From NCBI GenBank assembly GCA_963989245.1, contig OZ022344.1, positions 62,149,242 to 62,213,241 of the forward strand: a stretch of DNA of 64,000 nt, read 5' to 3'. Made by a program: the position numbers and the translations under genes. Under the pieces are notes generated by a model. It was not told the origin of the DNA. It ran no database searches and saw only the letters and a list, made by a program, of their open reading frames with translations. This document shows, in pieces, positions 11,754 through 23,189 of the stretch. Position 1 is the stretch's first letter. Each line of letters begins with the position of its first letter. This DNA is from Nansenia antarctica (taxonomy: Eukaryota > Chordata > Actinopteri > Argentiniformes > Microstomatidae).

Positions 11754-11843
11754 ATGTCACGTCGGAATTCGACGTTTGGATGCAAATGTCACGTCGGAAT
11801 TTGACGTTTGGATGCAATCTCACGTCAGAATTCGACGTTTGGA
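11754..11843. repeat. Three tandem copies of a ~31-bp unit
   Basis: The unit contains TCACGTCGGAATTCGACGTTT and is present at about 11754, 11785 and 11818 with a few substitutions. The unit itself contains short palindromes (GACGT, GAATTC). It lies just before a SINE-like head. Confidence 0.7.
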
Positions 11844-11995
11844 GCCCCGCGGTGGCGTAGCGGTCTAAGCACTAGCCACTAGTGCAAGCTGCCCCCCGGA
11901 TATGAATGAATGAATGGAATGAATGAATGAATGGACTTTATTTGTCATTGCTACAGTACAGGTACCAAACAACGAAATTTAGGAGGGGTGGCTCC
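11844..11995 (-). mobile_element. SINE-like head fragment joined to an L2-type LINE 3' tail
   Basis: At 11850-11885 GGTGGCGTAGCGGTCTAAGC resembles the A-box region of a tRNA-derived fish SINE. From 11905 a GAATGAATG repeat run leads into GGACTTTATTTGTCATTGC, the complement of the LINE 3' end seen at 36380-36440. The LINE tail is therefore on the minus strand. Only ends are present, with no coding capacity. Confidence 0.5.
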
Positions 11996-12941
11996 CACTT
12001 AACCAGCCTAATATTGGTAGCTATAATGTCAGCGCTGTTGTGTGAAGCGTTACGTTAGAATTATAGACCCTATTATAATGTCAATGTATGCATATTACCA
12101 CGTTAATGGGCGATCGTTACATTCAATAGGAATCATTTCAGCCACGATTCAGTGATTGTTCCCCATTAGCGAGCTCATTATGATTGCTAGCTTCTGTTTG
12201 TATAAATAGTGCGGTTGCTGACAGCCTCCTTGTCATTTGTTCCAGTGACTGACCCAGGCACGGCTTGAGGATTTTCCTGGCTGGAGATACTGCATTTTGG
12301 TATGTTTGAATTTACTTTATTTTGTTTAGGACTGGGTTGTGCTTGTACTAGCTGAGTGCTTTGCGTTGTGTTATGTTGTTTGTCTTGCTGGTAATCACCT
12401 ATGGGTCATTATACGAAAACGTGCCATTTTCCATTTTTAATGTTTGCTTTTCGGAGTATTTGATTTAAAAGTTTAAGCCCCTTTTTGGATGAAGTAGATC
12501 CTCACCTCTTAGAAAAAAATGACGTGCCATCTCAGGGTATCTTATTTATGTATTTTCACATAATCAACATGCGTAAGTCTGTTTCGTCAACCCTGTTACC
12601 GACATATTAATTAATGTTTGAAAATGTTTTAAATCCATATTTAGAACAAATCTGATATTCTATGAAATATAAAGTCCCCTTTGTTACAATAAGTGTGTTT
12701 GTAAAGTGAGAATAATGAGGAGTTTACTTTTTTTCCATGATGAATATGGTCATTTACAATTGACACTTTAACAGCATCTTCTGTTTTAAGAAAAAGTTAT
12801 GGAAACAACATAATAATACCCTGATTTCTTTGTGTGGATTACTGATCTATTTTACTTTACATATAAAATGAGTTGATTTTGCATTAGTCTTTTCATTGTT
12901 TAAATTATATTATAATATTATACAAGTAACAGGGCTCTCTT
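11996..12941. other. Non-coding stretch with a TATA-like motif
   Basis: No convincing ORF is present. A TATAAATAG motif sits near 12201 with GC-richer sequence downstream, which could be a relic promoter. Downstream sequence is AT-rich and intron-like. I cannot assign an element. Confidence 0.3.
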
Positions 12942-13109
12942 ATGAATGATATATGGACTGATAGTAGGAATAGATTCACAGTGGATACAGTCAAGGCCAT
13001 GCTTACTGTCAAGACAAACATCAACCTTCCCTGTCATGAGTTCATGGATCTCCTATCCAAAGACAAGGCCATCCAGAGGAAAATACATTCTTCTGAGAAA
13101 TATGATTAG
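12942..13109 (+). pseudogene. hAT C-terminal-like 55-codon fragment
   Basis: The frame from 12942 reads DSRNRFTVDTVKAMLTVKTN and then CHEFMDLLSKDKAIQRKIHS, ending TAG at 13109. The RNRLTV..V.A.L.VK.N pattern is that of the last part of a hAT dimerisation domain, which typically closes the transposase. No upstream hAT core in the same frame is visible nearby, so it is an orphan 3' exon or relic. Confidence 0.45.
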
Positions 13110-13522
13110 GTAAGGGGTGAGTGAGAGAGATTCTCTATACAGAAGCTGTGAATATGTTTCTCTGATGAGTGAATCTTACCAGTGCTAGTTATGAATGTTT
13201 TTTATTTATTTAATACATTACCATTATGTTGTTTGACCTTTCTGGTGCTATTGCATGGTTAAATTAGTTAATGGTACATTTCAAATCACTATTCTCTCAG
13301 TTTTGCACTCATGTTCTCTTCTACTGTGATTCTATCCATTCCAGACTACCAGGACCCAGTGGCGTGTCTAGGAGGTGGCCTAGGGTGGCACGTGAGCAGT
13401 GGTGCCTTCCACATTAGTTTGACAGTTCCATTTATAGTTTTAAAATAGTTTGCCATGGAAAGTGAAAGTGCTATCTGGGGCTCGAGGCGAGCTCTTGTTC
13501 TGAGAAGTCTGTTACTCTAGAC

Positions 13523-14952
13523 CAGGGGTCGGCAACCTATAGCACGGTGCCAAACAGTGGCACGCAAGCAATAAGTGCGAGAATGGGAGAATGTTTTTAT
13601 TTTATGTTGGCCGCGTTCGTAAATTCGTGCACACTGGGTTCAACGTCATAATGGGACCAAGTAATTTGATTGGACTAGAGGCAGTCTCGGGGACGCTCCG
13701 GCGCTCTCAGGGCGAATTTACGAATGCAGCCCTAGTCTCTCTTCCACTCCACGAGAGCCGTATTCTGGCGCCTATTTTCAAAGTAAAATTCTGAATTCGA
13801 TTCGATACAAGTGTTACTGTTAAGCACACATAACAATATAATAATAATATATAATAAGAGTGGGGTTTTGTGTCCCAGAAAGACCGTGCTGTATGTGTCC
13901 TATGTCACGAAAATGTTGTTTGCCGAACTTCAAGCGTTAAACGGCATTATGAGACCAAACATCAGAAGTCGTTTAAGGATGAAACAGACAAGGCCGAATC
14001 AATAAGACGTGCTGTGTCATATGGGAAGCAGGCCAGCACCTTTAAAGCATTTGCCACTGCTAAAAATCACGCAACTGAAGCAAGCTTTCGCATTGCTCAT
14101 TGCATTGCGAAACGTGGAAAGCCATTCACTGATGGAGAATATATTAAGGAGGCTTTCCTCTGTAGCTCAGATGTTTTGTTTGAAGGCTTATCAAACAAAG
14201 ACACAATAAAATCAAGAATAAAAGACATCCCAGTGTCAGCCAGAAGTGTGGAACGAAGAATAGGAGAAATAGCAGAAAACGTGAAAGCGCAGCAGACCGC
14301 TGGTTTGAAAGATGCGACAGTGTTTAGCCTCGTAGATGTGAATGACATGCCATGTTACCACCCCCAGATAATGGAGTTGAGCAAAGGAAAACAGGGCCAG
14401 GGATCACATTGATTGTTAGGACTGTTTACATGGCTTTGCATACATAGCTCTTTGCAACCAAAAAAAAAAGTTTGTTGTGGTTGGAATAAAAGAATAACAT
14501 GTAAGTAACAACCAAATAATTATATAAATATGAATTATAATTCATACAAGTAAGACCCTTGTATAATCACTATCCAGTTAGGCCTACTTATTAAAATGAT
14601 AACCATGGGAGCGCAGTTAGCATTGCAACTTAAAAAACATTTGAGCGCTCCAATTTGCTTAAAGTTGTGCTACGCATCACAAAGTTTAGTTGTCTTAGAT
14701 GTTATGTTGGTCATTTTGTTCAAGTTTCAGTTAGTTGACTGTTAGGCCTGTTTATTTAGCATACATGGCTTTGCATACATAGCTCTTTGCTGAAAATTGT
14801 TGTTCATGTTGTGGAATAAAATTGCAGATCAGTTGGTCTGTTTGGTTTGGTTTGATGTCGAGTCATAATTAATGTTGATATTGTGGTTGGCACACTGACT
14901 AACAAGAACATTTTAAAATGGCACTTCATATCAAAAAGGTTGCCTACCCCTG
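13523..14952 (+). mobile_element. Non-autonomous hAT with 8-bp TSD and a matching empty site
   Basis: Ends are CAGGGGTCGGCAACC (13523) and GGTTGCCTACCCCTG (to 14952), flanked by the TSD CTCTAGAC at 13515-13522 and 14953-14960. The inverted paralogue at about 43500-43510 has the unoccupied site with one CTCTAGAC, which proves insertion after duplication or loss from one copy. The ends match the family of the 1423-2727 element. The 3' half (14413-14952) is non-coding. Confidence 0.93.
13870..14412 (+). pseudogene. N-terminal part of a hAT transposase (ZBED/SCAND3-like)
   Basis: The frame includes EWGFVSQKDRAVCVLCHENV, then VKRHYETKHQKSF, which is a CxxC...HxxxH finger, followed by AHCIAKRGKPFTDGEYIKEA and the spacer VSARSVERRIGEIAEN. 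This is the N-terminal third of SCAND3/ZBED-type hAT transposases. It ends abruptly after ATVFSLVDVND, before the DDE core. No ATG precedes the finger in frame; a GTG lies at 13870. It is a deletion derivative and should be mobilised only in trans, if at all. Confidence 0.75.
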
Positions 14953-15774
14953 CTCTAGACGATGAAGATTTCCAAAAGCATAAGTGCCTAATTGTCAATA
15001 TGTTGTATTTAAACCCAATGTTAATAAAGCTGCTGGAACCTCAATTTGCTGTCCCAATTCTGGGGTTTGTCATAACATTAATATTTAACACCTATGCTCT
15101 GTGCTGCAGTCCTGGAATTGGAATAGTTCAATCTAATCAGACTAGTGGAGAAGAGCTTATGGGGTGCCCTGGTGGCTATTATTATTAATAAGATAATACA
15201 ATGAAATATATGCAGTGGGTGTATAAAGTTGTTTTAAATTATTAATAAAAATACAATACAATATACAGAATTTTGACAACATCATTAGTCTTATGTTAGG
15301 CTTAAACATTATGTTAGGCTTAAAGTATGAGTAGGGTAGTGGAGATAAAAATGGGCACAAAAAGTAGTGTACAAATTCACCAGAATGCAGGAAATTAAGT
15401 GTTAAATCCTCTTTTTTTCTGGGGGAGGACCCCCAGACCCCCCGCTTGGTTGATGGTTGGCTCGTCAACCTGAACAGTTCTAAGAATTACTTTTAATACC
15501 ACTTACAGTACACTGACACTAATGTTGAGAGGCACATTCCAGTTGTTACACTTGAGTATTCTTTTGCTTGAATGTGTATACATTGGTCAAAATAAGGTCA
15601 AAATAAATGAAACAGCAATTGTCCCCGTTTCTGTATTTCATCATGATAAAATGTATACATTTTTCCAAAAAAGTTGGAAATGTCCCCCAGTGTTTCCCCT
15701 ACCATTGCCTTGGGAGGGCGGGCCGCCCCCCCCAACGGGACCTCCCGCCCCCCCAAGAAAAATGTTCAATGTCA

Positions 15775-16710
15775 ATTTGGTTCATGTTTATTTTATTTTA
15801 TATAATTATATTTTTCTCCCAGTTGTATATGGCCGAAATATGTTTCTTATGTGGTCGAAATATGTTTCTTATGTGGTCGAAATATGTTTATTCTGTGTCA
15901 TTTGCCTAATTTATGTGCACCCTCATTTAATATGTTTCTCCTCTGTGCGTTTTGCTGCCACGCTTGTCCGCTTGTCTCCTCGTTTCACGAAGGGCGGGGC
16001 TCAGCTCCCTCCACACACACGCTCTGACGTGCTAATCTCAAACAAGCCATTCGTCTCTGCTGGAAGTGCAAATAAAGGCCAACAATCATAGTTTTAGTAA
16101 TGGACGGACGTAGACCCCAAACCTCTGACAAGCAGGCTAACTTCCCGTGTTTATTAAACGCACCCAACCCGAATCTGGCGATATGGACGATTTTAGACGC
16201 TTTTTAGGGGTGCTTGAGTATCCCTAAATTTCATCTCAGCACGACCTAAAAGAGAATAATCATTATTATTATTATTATTATTTTCTGAAATCATTCTAGT
16301 CCAATTACAGATGATGTTACACACTGTGAGTATAGTATAAGTTGTGATCCCTTACTTGGACTGTGTGTACTGTATGCTCAATATGCTGGCATTACTGAAG
16401 CTATTAGATATTCTTTTCATCATCATTAAAAGGATCAGGTAGTTTATCCAATTATTTAATGTGATATTGCGGTAGCAGCGTGTTTCTGAGAAATCATTCT
16501 GGACCTTCAGTCATTCAAGGAAGTTCAGTCATTCAGGACGTCCAATCAGAGTGTGAGAGTGAGGTCAGCCCCGCCCACAGTGGATGTTCTCCAGAAATGG
16601 GAGCTGTGATTGAAGGCGGTCCACTGTTGTTATGGAGACACCTTTACACATGGAGATGTCAAGCGTCCGCAATCTCTTACAGTGTTGGACGAGTATGGAG
16701 AGAGACCTGT
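15775..16710 (+). other. 5' internal region of the composite element, mostly non-coding
   Basis: A short frame at about 16099 (MDGRRPQTSDKQANFPCLLN) stops within 40 codons and could be a first coding exon of the ZNF862-like gene, but I cannot confirm this. Other contents are three copies of ATATGTTTCTTATGTGGTCGA (15837-15895), an ATT repeat at 16261-16284 and a paired GTCATTCA block at 16508-16535. Nothing else is recognised. Confidence 0.35.
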
Positions 16711-16717
16711 GGAGACA

Positions 16718-18060
16718 TCAGTTCATAGCCATCAGCTGTTGATAAGCAAACGACAGGTCAAGCTTACTGAAAACCTTACCCCCGGCTAGGGTGGCAAACA
16801 GATCCTCGACGTTTGGCAGTGGGTATTCTTCCTTCTGAATACTCTGGTTTATTGTGACCTTGTAGTCTCCGCATATCCTCACACTGCGGTCTTTCTTGGG
16901 AACCACGACAATAGGGGCAGCCCAGTCGCTCCTATCCACTTTTGAGATGATGCCATTCTTCTCCAGGCGTTCTAGTTCCTTCTCTACAGCTTCCTTTAAA
17001 GCATAGGGAACAGGGCGGGGCTTGTGGAACCTAGGATTGGTTCCCTCTTGAACTCTGACCTTCGCTTGGAAACCCTGCATCTTTCCATAGCCATCCTTGA
17101 ACAGTCCTTTGTGCTTCTCTAGGAGGGCTGTGAGTGTAGGTGTACTCACTGGCTTGTCATTTTTCACACTGAAGATCTCTGCCTAGTTCAGCTTTATCTG
17201 TTTCAGCCAGTTGCGGCCAAGTAAGGCTGTCTTGTCGCCTTTTACTATGAGCAGTGGTAACATCCACTCTTTTCCTTCATACTTGACCGGTACCTGTATC
17301 TGGCCTAACACAGGAATCCTGTCCCCTGTGTAAGATGAGACTGACGGCAGCTGGTTGGAGAGGGCACTGTTTCAGATGTTCTCTGTAGATATGTTCCGGA
17401 GCTATGGTAACTGAAGCACCTGTGTCCAACTGCATACTCACTGGTTTTCCAGCTAACTCCATTTTTACATATATTCCCTCTTTGTGTCCTTCAGCGGTGT
17501 ACATGTTGAATAGTTCAACTGTCTCAATTTCACCTTCCTCCTCTTCCTCTGACACATTGTGAGTTCTTCCTGTGTGTTTTGCACTTTTACACACCCTCTG
17601 CACGTGACCTGTCTTCCCACAGTTGTGGCATTTCTCATTAATGAACCTACAGCCACTGGGTCGGTGATTGTCTCTTCCACACCGATAACAACCTTGCTTT
17701 GCTTTGTCCGATGCATACTGCGTTTTGGGTGCACATCTTGCACTTCTTGAGTCGTGAACCTTCTGGCGTTCTGAGCGCTCCGACAGCTCCATGGTGTCCT
17801 TGTGGGCAAGCTCGAGTCCCAGGGCAATATCACAGGCTTTCTTGAATGTCAGATCCTTTTCTGTCAAAAGCCGTCTGTGATAGGCTTCACCTGTGAGACC
17901 ACACACAAACTGATCTCGGAGAGCATCATTCAGAAACTGGCCAAACTCAAACTGGCCTTCTGATTGGACGGCTGGAGAGGGCGAGAGTAGGTCGCTCGAT
18001 CGGTTTCTCCTCAGTGTGACGGCCCTGGCCCCATATATATTCCTGGCCTCTACTAACATC
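16718..18060 (-). pseudogene. Ty3/Gypsy retrotransposon fragment: gag zinc knuckles, protease, start of RT
   Basis: Reading from 18060 downward, the gag C-terminus (LRDQFVCGLTGE) is followed by two CCHC knuckles (CYRCGRDNHRPSGCRF and CHNCGKTGHVQRVC). An aspartic protease follows with the active site MQLDTGASVTI. RT begins with LERLEKNGIISKVDRSDWAA and contains VVVPKKDRSVRICGDY and KVFSKLDLSFAYQQL, then ends near 16727. A frame change near 17350 and a TAG near 17184 separate protease and RT. The copy lacks the catalytic RT box, RNase H and integrase, so it is dead. The same RT segment reappears at 58935-59095. Confidence 0.85.
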
Positions 18061-18099
18061 TGTTTCCCTGTCTGCAGAGTACTCCTGCTGGACAGGGTT

Positions 18100-18545
18100 A
18101 CTAATCAGGGGAATGCAGGTCAGCTGGTGGACAGCAGATTGTGCCCCACCTGGTTCCAGGATCCAGGGCATAAGAGACCCATGCAGGCCTCAGTATGGAG
18201 GCCCCCCTTCTAGGCACCATTATTTTCTATTCTTTGTTTGTTCCTTGTTTCACACCATGCAACACTCACCTCACCACTTTCCACTACACTCACATTACAC
18301 CACTGATTTACTGACTATCACACCTCATCTTATTATTATTATTGGCCTCATTTAGTTTATAATAAAACATTTCTTATTATTACTTTAAGATCGTGTGTGT
18401 GTCTCCCGTCTTTTGTCATGGTCATGAGCCTGGCCGTGACAAGAGCTAAAGCCGTTACACGACCTAGAGACATTCACACTTTCGCCCAAAAAAATACCAA
18501 TTACCTCGTTTTTCGTTCGTTTACAGAGACATTTACATTCGAAGC
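18100..18545. other. Probable retrotransposon end region (LTR-like), no gene
   Basis: AT-rich sequence with ATTATT runs and an AATAAA signal at 18360-18365 is followed by TCTCCCGTCTTTTGTCATGG and ends in GGCCGTGACA near 18441, a layout like a fish Gypsy LTR end. No second LTR is seen to pair it with, so this is tentative. Confidence 0.35.
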
Positions 18546-18548
18546 ACC

Positions 18549-18647
18549 ATGACCGGCCGAGGCAGAGGTTTTCACCGGGACACTTGTCTAACCCTGATCG
18601 GGCTGTTCGACGAGCTCAACACCGAGGTCTGCCCGACGGACGCTTGA
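18549..18647 (+). CDS. Short GC-rich ORF, 32 codons, unknown
   Basis: It starts MTGRGRGFHRDTCLTLIGLF and ends after DELNTEVCPTDA. The GRGRG opening recalls histone H4 but the rest does not match, so no function is assigned. An AATAAA lies downstream at about 18731. CpG density is higher than in the neighbours. It may be chance. Confidence 0.2.
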   Translation: MTGRGRGFHRDTCLTLIGLFDELNTEVCPTDA

Positions 18648-18873
18648 CGGACACTCGACGGAAGAGCGGGAGGTTTGAGGAATTGTTTGCTGTGCTGGAT
18701 TTCGACTGGTTTTGACTATATTTTCTGATTAATAAACAACATTGACTTTGGATTTTGGACAACTGGACTTATTGTTAGTAGGATAGGCTACAGCTGTAGT
18801 GGGAGGTTTGCTTTCAACCTGGAATCCACTGCAGCAGTCTAGCTACAAAATGGTACTCACCGATTGCCACAGT

Positions 18874-19041
18874 AATAAGTAAGTAAGTAAGTAAGTAGTA
18901 GTAGTAGTAGTAGTAGTAATAGTAGTAGTAGTAGTAATAGTAGTAGTAGTAGTAGTAGTAGTAATAGTAGTAGTAGTAGTAGTAGTAGTAATAGTAGTAG
19001 TAGTAGTAGTAGTAGTAGCAGTAGTAGTAGTAGTAGTAGTA
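18874..19041. repeat. TAAG and TAG microsatellite
   Basis: A short TAAG run passes into about 160 bp of TAG/AGT triplets with scattered TAA units. The long leucine-only reading frame on the minus strand is an artefact of this repeat. Confidence 0.95.
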
Positions 19042-19159
19042 TCACATAAGATATCCTTTCCTTAGCGTGTGTGTGTGTGGTCATTAAACATCAGCTTGCC
19101 TTCTCTGTGCAACATAGAATCGGTTGTGAGTGACACAGCCTGTTTGTTTGTTTTTCAGC

Positions 19160-21605
19160 GCTGCACACAGACATTATCTGCTGTGACCTGACTGCAAAAA
19201 GACACAGTCATCACTATCTACACACTTGAAACGCAGCTGCAGAAAGGGAATCTCAAAAAAGGACTTAGTTACCATCGTTGAGAAAGAAAAAGATAATGTT
19301 CATGATTTGCTAAAAAGGGGTCGCATATTTTCCTATGACCGGCTTTCTGCAATCATTTGTTCTTCTGACCCTCTCAGTGGGTAAGTCCCAAATATCTTCA
19401 TATTGCAAAACAAATATATTTGTTTTGCATATTGTATTGAATGCCCACTGCTAACCTCTACTTTTCTTCTTAAAGAATGATTGAGGAGTTGCAAAAACGC
19501 AATATGGTCGTCACTGACATACCAACAAAAACAGCATTTGTTGAGCCTGCTGAGATTGTTTCCATTGCAACAGGTCAACCTGATTCTGAAGGCAGCCAGA
19601 ATGGAAGTGAGAGCAGTGGAGAGACCTTTCAAATGTGAGAACGTTCTCATCTATCACTTCAATAAACGTATTGTATTGTGAGAATGAGAATTAGCATTAT
19701 TGTAATTTTGCTATATTTTTAATCAAAGGGATCAGCGGCCAGAATGGAAAAGCACCACTCGAGCTCAAATGCAAAAGATGGGCCTGTATCAAAAACTCAC
19801 TCGACCACCCTATATTGAAGGATTTCAGGAACTACTTAAAAATTGATTTGGGAATTGAGAATAACAAGCAAGAGGTGAGTAACCAAGGGCATTTTCCCTT
19901 TAATGTTTTCTTTCTTGTTATTTTTAGAATAATGTATTTTATCAATAAATCAATGAGTGCAATTTTATCAATACATCAATGAGTGCAATAATGTATTTTA
20001 TCAATAAATCAATCCCTCAGGTAGAGAATGTGTCTCGAACATTGTATTTCTTGGACCCAAAGCAGCCGTCCCTTGAGTTCGTCCGGAACAGAGAACTGAC
20101 CACAAAGTACATTCGACAATTGGCCGACGCACAACTGAGCCACCAGACTCAGCTGAATTATGTGAAAAACATGAGACGGTTCCTGCACTATCACATCAAC
20201 TGCACCAACCTGTTTCAAAATGATCCTGCACTGTATCAGCAGGCCCAATATTACAGGGAATTCCTGGGTACCAAGCTAAAGCAGCTTCATAAGGGTGTTG
20301 GAAAAGAAGTTGTGGCCAAGCGGTAAGTTTGATGACGGTTATTTCATAGCATGTGGTCTGAAATAAAACATGAATGGAACTTGAATGAAACATGAAATGA
20401 CAAACACACAATTTGTATGCTGTACTCTCACAGTGACAAAACTATGCGTGACAAAACTATGTGCTTGAGGCATCAAAGAAAGATTTCCTCGCCGTCATAG
20501 GAAAGATCTTTGAGAGTGACACAGTCCAGCTCGGGACTGCTGAGTGCTTGCTCATCCTGTATTATCTGGAGGCAATTATCATCGTCAAAAATCTTCAGAG
20601 GCCTGGTGTGGCTAAGAACATGACGGTGAGTGTTTGACTGTCCTTCATGCTTTTGTCATGTAGTGACCACATAACTGACAACAACTAATGCATTGTAATG
20701 TGTGTTCTCAAACAGATAGAGGAGTGGAAAAATAGAACATCCCAAAAGAATGGTTTTGTTTCGGTCTCTGTGAAGGAGCATAAGACATCGACACAAGATG
20801 TTGCCTGCTTTGTGCTCTCCCGGGAAGAAGAGACTGTAAGTTGAATGATATCACAGTGCAATGCAACCAATAATAGTCAGTTTGGAGTCTAATCTCTGTG
20901 CCTATTTCTCCAAACAGTGGTTCTCAATGTATTTTGAGACGGTGAGGGATCAGCTGAAGACCACCAAAAGAAGGAAGAGGTCAGAGGAGCAGGACTTGGT
21001 GGAAGAGAACCCCAAGGATCCTTTTTTCCTCTCCACTTCTGGACAACCGATTTACAACCCCACCAATGACCTCGATCGCTTCCATAAGAAGTACGTACAA
21101 GATTATAGTATGATTTTATCCAGAACTGTTGGTGATATGCCTAATTTCAAAAAGTTTCTATTCATTGTCATCCTAGATACAATCTCCCAGTAGTGACCAG
21201 CCAGACAGCAAGACGGGTGTTTGAGACGGCAACAGTGTCACACAATTTCTCAAATGGAGACCAGCTGATTCTATCAAAGTACTTGAGTCACACTGTAGCT
21301 ATGATATGATGATATGTGAGATCAGTCACCTCCTCTGAGACTCCCAAGGGTTTGAGTCTGCCCTGCTCTACGTGACGCTTAGAATACGGAAAAAGTGGGA
21401 TTGGTCAGTGATTTTGATACATTTCAAGGTTTTCCAGGAAGTAGGCCTACACTGGAAGCTTTGGTGAACGGAACTGAATGAGGAGGATTGAACGTCTGGC
21501 TATGTTAATATACAGTATTGATGTTGAATGGCACTATAAAATGAAGCAGAACAACCACGCGATGAAGGCCATGGAGCTCATCAACAAGCTGGGGTCTGAG
21601 CCAGG
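19160..21605 (+). pseudogene. Intron-containing tyrosine recombinase (Crypton-like) gene, decayed
   Basis: Exons bounded by GT-AG signals are about 19160-19380, 19476-19634, 19729-19874, 20021-20322, about 20436-20625, 20716-20835, 20918-21090, 21177-21300 and about 21516-21605. The first ends with a finger-like CKKTQSSLSTHLKRSC and HDLLKRGRIFSYDRLSAIIC. A core-binding-like domain (LTTKYIRQLADAQLSHQTQL, then NYVKNMRRFLHYH) precedes the catalytic part: QRPGVAKNMT, the VKEHKT box, FFLSTSGQPIYNP, TSQTARRVFE and, after a gap, WHYKMKQNNHAMKAMELINK carrying the nucleophile tyrosine. Damage: a frame change near 19800 inside exon 3, a duplicated GACAAAACTATG at the start of exon 5, and stops or an insertion between LSHTVA and HYKM. 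The role inferred from the family is DNA strand cutting and rejoining by a tyrosine. Confidence 0.75.
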
Positions 21606-21704
21606 GTAAGCACATAAGCTTTTATGAAAACATTGTTCTGACATAGTGAACCCTTACTAATGATCAGGATGGTCATTAACCTGTTACTATTTTATTTTGT
21701 TCAG

Positions 21705-22790
21705 CGGAAATGTAGACGCACCAAGCACATCTGCAGACGCACCCAGCACATCTGCAGACGCACCCAGCACATCTGCAGACGCACCCGCACATCTGCAGAC
21801 GCACCCCGCACATCTGCAAACCGTTCTGAGAAATCCAGAAATGTGAAAATGGGGATCCAGAACATCATGTACAAGTTCTTGGAGAAGTACTCAGTCACTG
21901 TAGATGAGAAGGTTCCATCAGTCGATGAACGTATTGCATTCCTTCAAGATCAGAAGGAAAGCGCGGACCAACAAACAGCTCTCTACACCCTCGCTGGGTG
22001 AAGAAACAGCTGAAGATGAGGGAGGAGTACATTGATCTGTTTCATCACAGACAAATAAAAGTTAAAATAAATTAAAATTAAAATTAAATTGGTCAGTCTT
22101 ATGTGTCTGTTTCCTTGCGTGGCTTTTTTTTTACCACAGTCGTTGATGTTCTCCAAATTTAAAATACATTTGTCTCTGTATCTCACAGCCAACCTGACCC
22201 GCCACTGCCCAACAGAGGCTAAAGTGACAAGCTGGATGGAAAAACATGGATGGACATCAAACTTACCTATTGCCCAGCGCATTGTTGAAACGTGGAAAGC
22301 TAGTGAAGATGCACCGTTTTCGAAGGCTACCCGGCAAAAGGTCAGCAACCAGAAATTGAATGCCCTCAAAGTGACTGACATTGAGGAAAAGGGAAGAGGT
22401 GTCACTGTTTCACGTCTGTTCAAGAGTGGGGAGATTGTGTGTGATTATCATGGAGATATCATAACAGCTGAAAAGGGGTTGGCCATCCATAAGAAGACCA
22501 TTCCATCTGAAACAGGCTACATGTTCTTTTATGATGACAAAAAGAGTGCGGCTATGTGCATTGATGCACACACTCCGTGCTCCTGCCACCCCGATGTGCT
22601 GACAAAGGGCAGACTGATCAACCATATAAAATCAAAAAAGAAGGCGAACATCAAACCTACGTACTATGACCTGGACTTTGATGGCAACTCAAGGGATGTC
22701 ATTCTGTTTATTGCTAGCCGTGACATTCAGCCTGGAGAGGAACTACTGTTCAATTATGGAGTGAATAAGCATCAGTTTGGAGGAGAGGGT
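21705..22790 (+). pseudogene. KMT5A-like SET-domain exons downstream of the recombinase
   Basis: Exon 21705 onward starts with tandem ADAPSTS-type repeats that shift frame through a unit deletion, then reads KFLEKYSVTVDEKVPSVDER to about 22001. A second exon (acceptor at 22188) runs open from 22189 to 22790. It carries WMEKHGWTSNLPIAQRIVET, then the SET domain: EEKGRGVTVSRLFKSGEIVC (SAM-binding GxG), GYMFFYDD, KGRLINHIKSKK (NHS box with S changed to I), ILFIASRDIQPGEELLFNYG with the conserved tyrosine. This is closest to the histone H4K20 methyltransferase KMT5A. The last residues (family form ...EAHPWLKH) are lost to a LINE junction at about 22790. The joint between the two exons is uncertain in phase. 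The order recombinase then SET suggests one fused gene. Confidence 0.72.
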
Positions 22791-23160
22791 ACAGCTCTTA
22801 TTGTTTTAACCAGTGATAGCTTGGCGGCTCTGGGGTCAGCCAGTTTTAACAGTAGTAACCAATATATCCCAGTAGTCTTTAATGTCCCGGTGCGCGCCTC
22901 GCAGGACCGTAGGCTATTACGTGGTGTCAACATGCGCAATCTAATTAATATAGACAGACAACATACCACACACCATCAATCAGTCACCCATTTCCCTACC
23001 CTTACCCCGGCAAGTTTTAAAATGCGTAAAGGACTTGGTACAATTCACTGGAATATCCGTAGTTTGCGTAAAAATCTTGATCACGTGGTTGTATTAATTG
23101 AACAAACTTCCCCGGATATTGTTGTGTTGGGTGAAACCTGGCTCAGGATGAATGTTGATA
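22790..23160 (+). mobile_element. Rex1-like LINE 5' fragment with endonuclease start
   Basis: The frame continues open from the SET exon but the content changes to a LINE. It reads GLGTIHWNIRSLRKNLDHVV, then QTSPDIVVLGETWLRMNVD, the beginning of an APE endonuclease. It is truncated at about 23160 where Gypsy-flank sequence starts. The long ORF covering SET and LINE is therefore a fusion by insertion, not a gene. Confidence 0.7.
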
Positions 23161-23189
23161 GCTCTGGACTGGGACTGAGGGGATGAGTG

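Noticed and set aside
15522..16091. 189-codon frame across the left end of the composite element
   Set aside because: It crosses the element boundary at 15688 and contains no recognisable domain; an accidental frame.
18549..18647. Histone H4-like gene from its MTGRGRG start
   Set aside because: Only the first residues resemble H4; nothing after residue 8 fits.
18857..19084. Long leucine-rich reading frame
   Set aside because: It is the minus-strand reading of a TAG microsatellite.
21705..22790. The host KMT5A gene
   Set aside because: It follows recombinase exons, has repeat-induced frameshifts, a changed NHS box and lacks the C-terminus, so it is not the cellular gene.
22089..23186. A single 365-codon SET-plus-endonuclease gene
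   Set aside because: The frame is continuous, but content changes from SET to LINE near 22790; this is a junction that happens to stay open.
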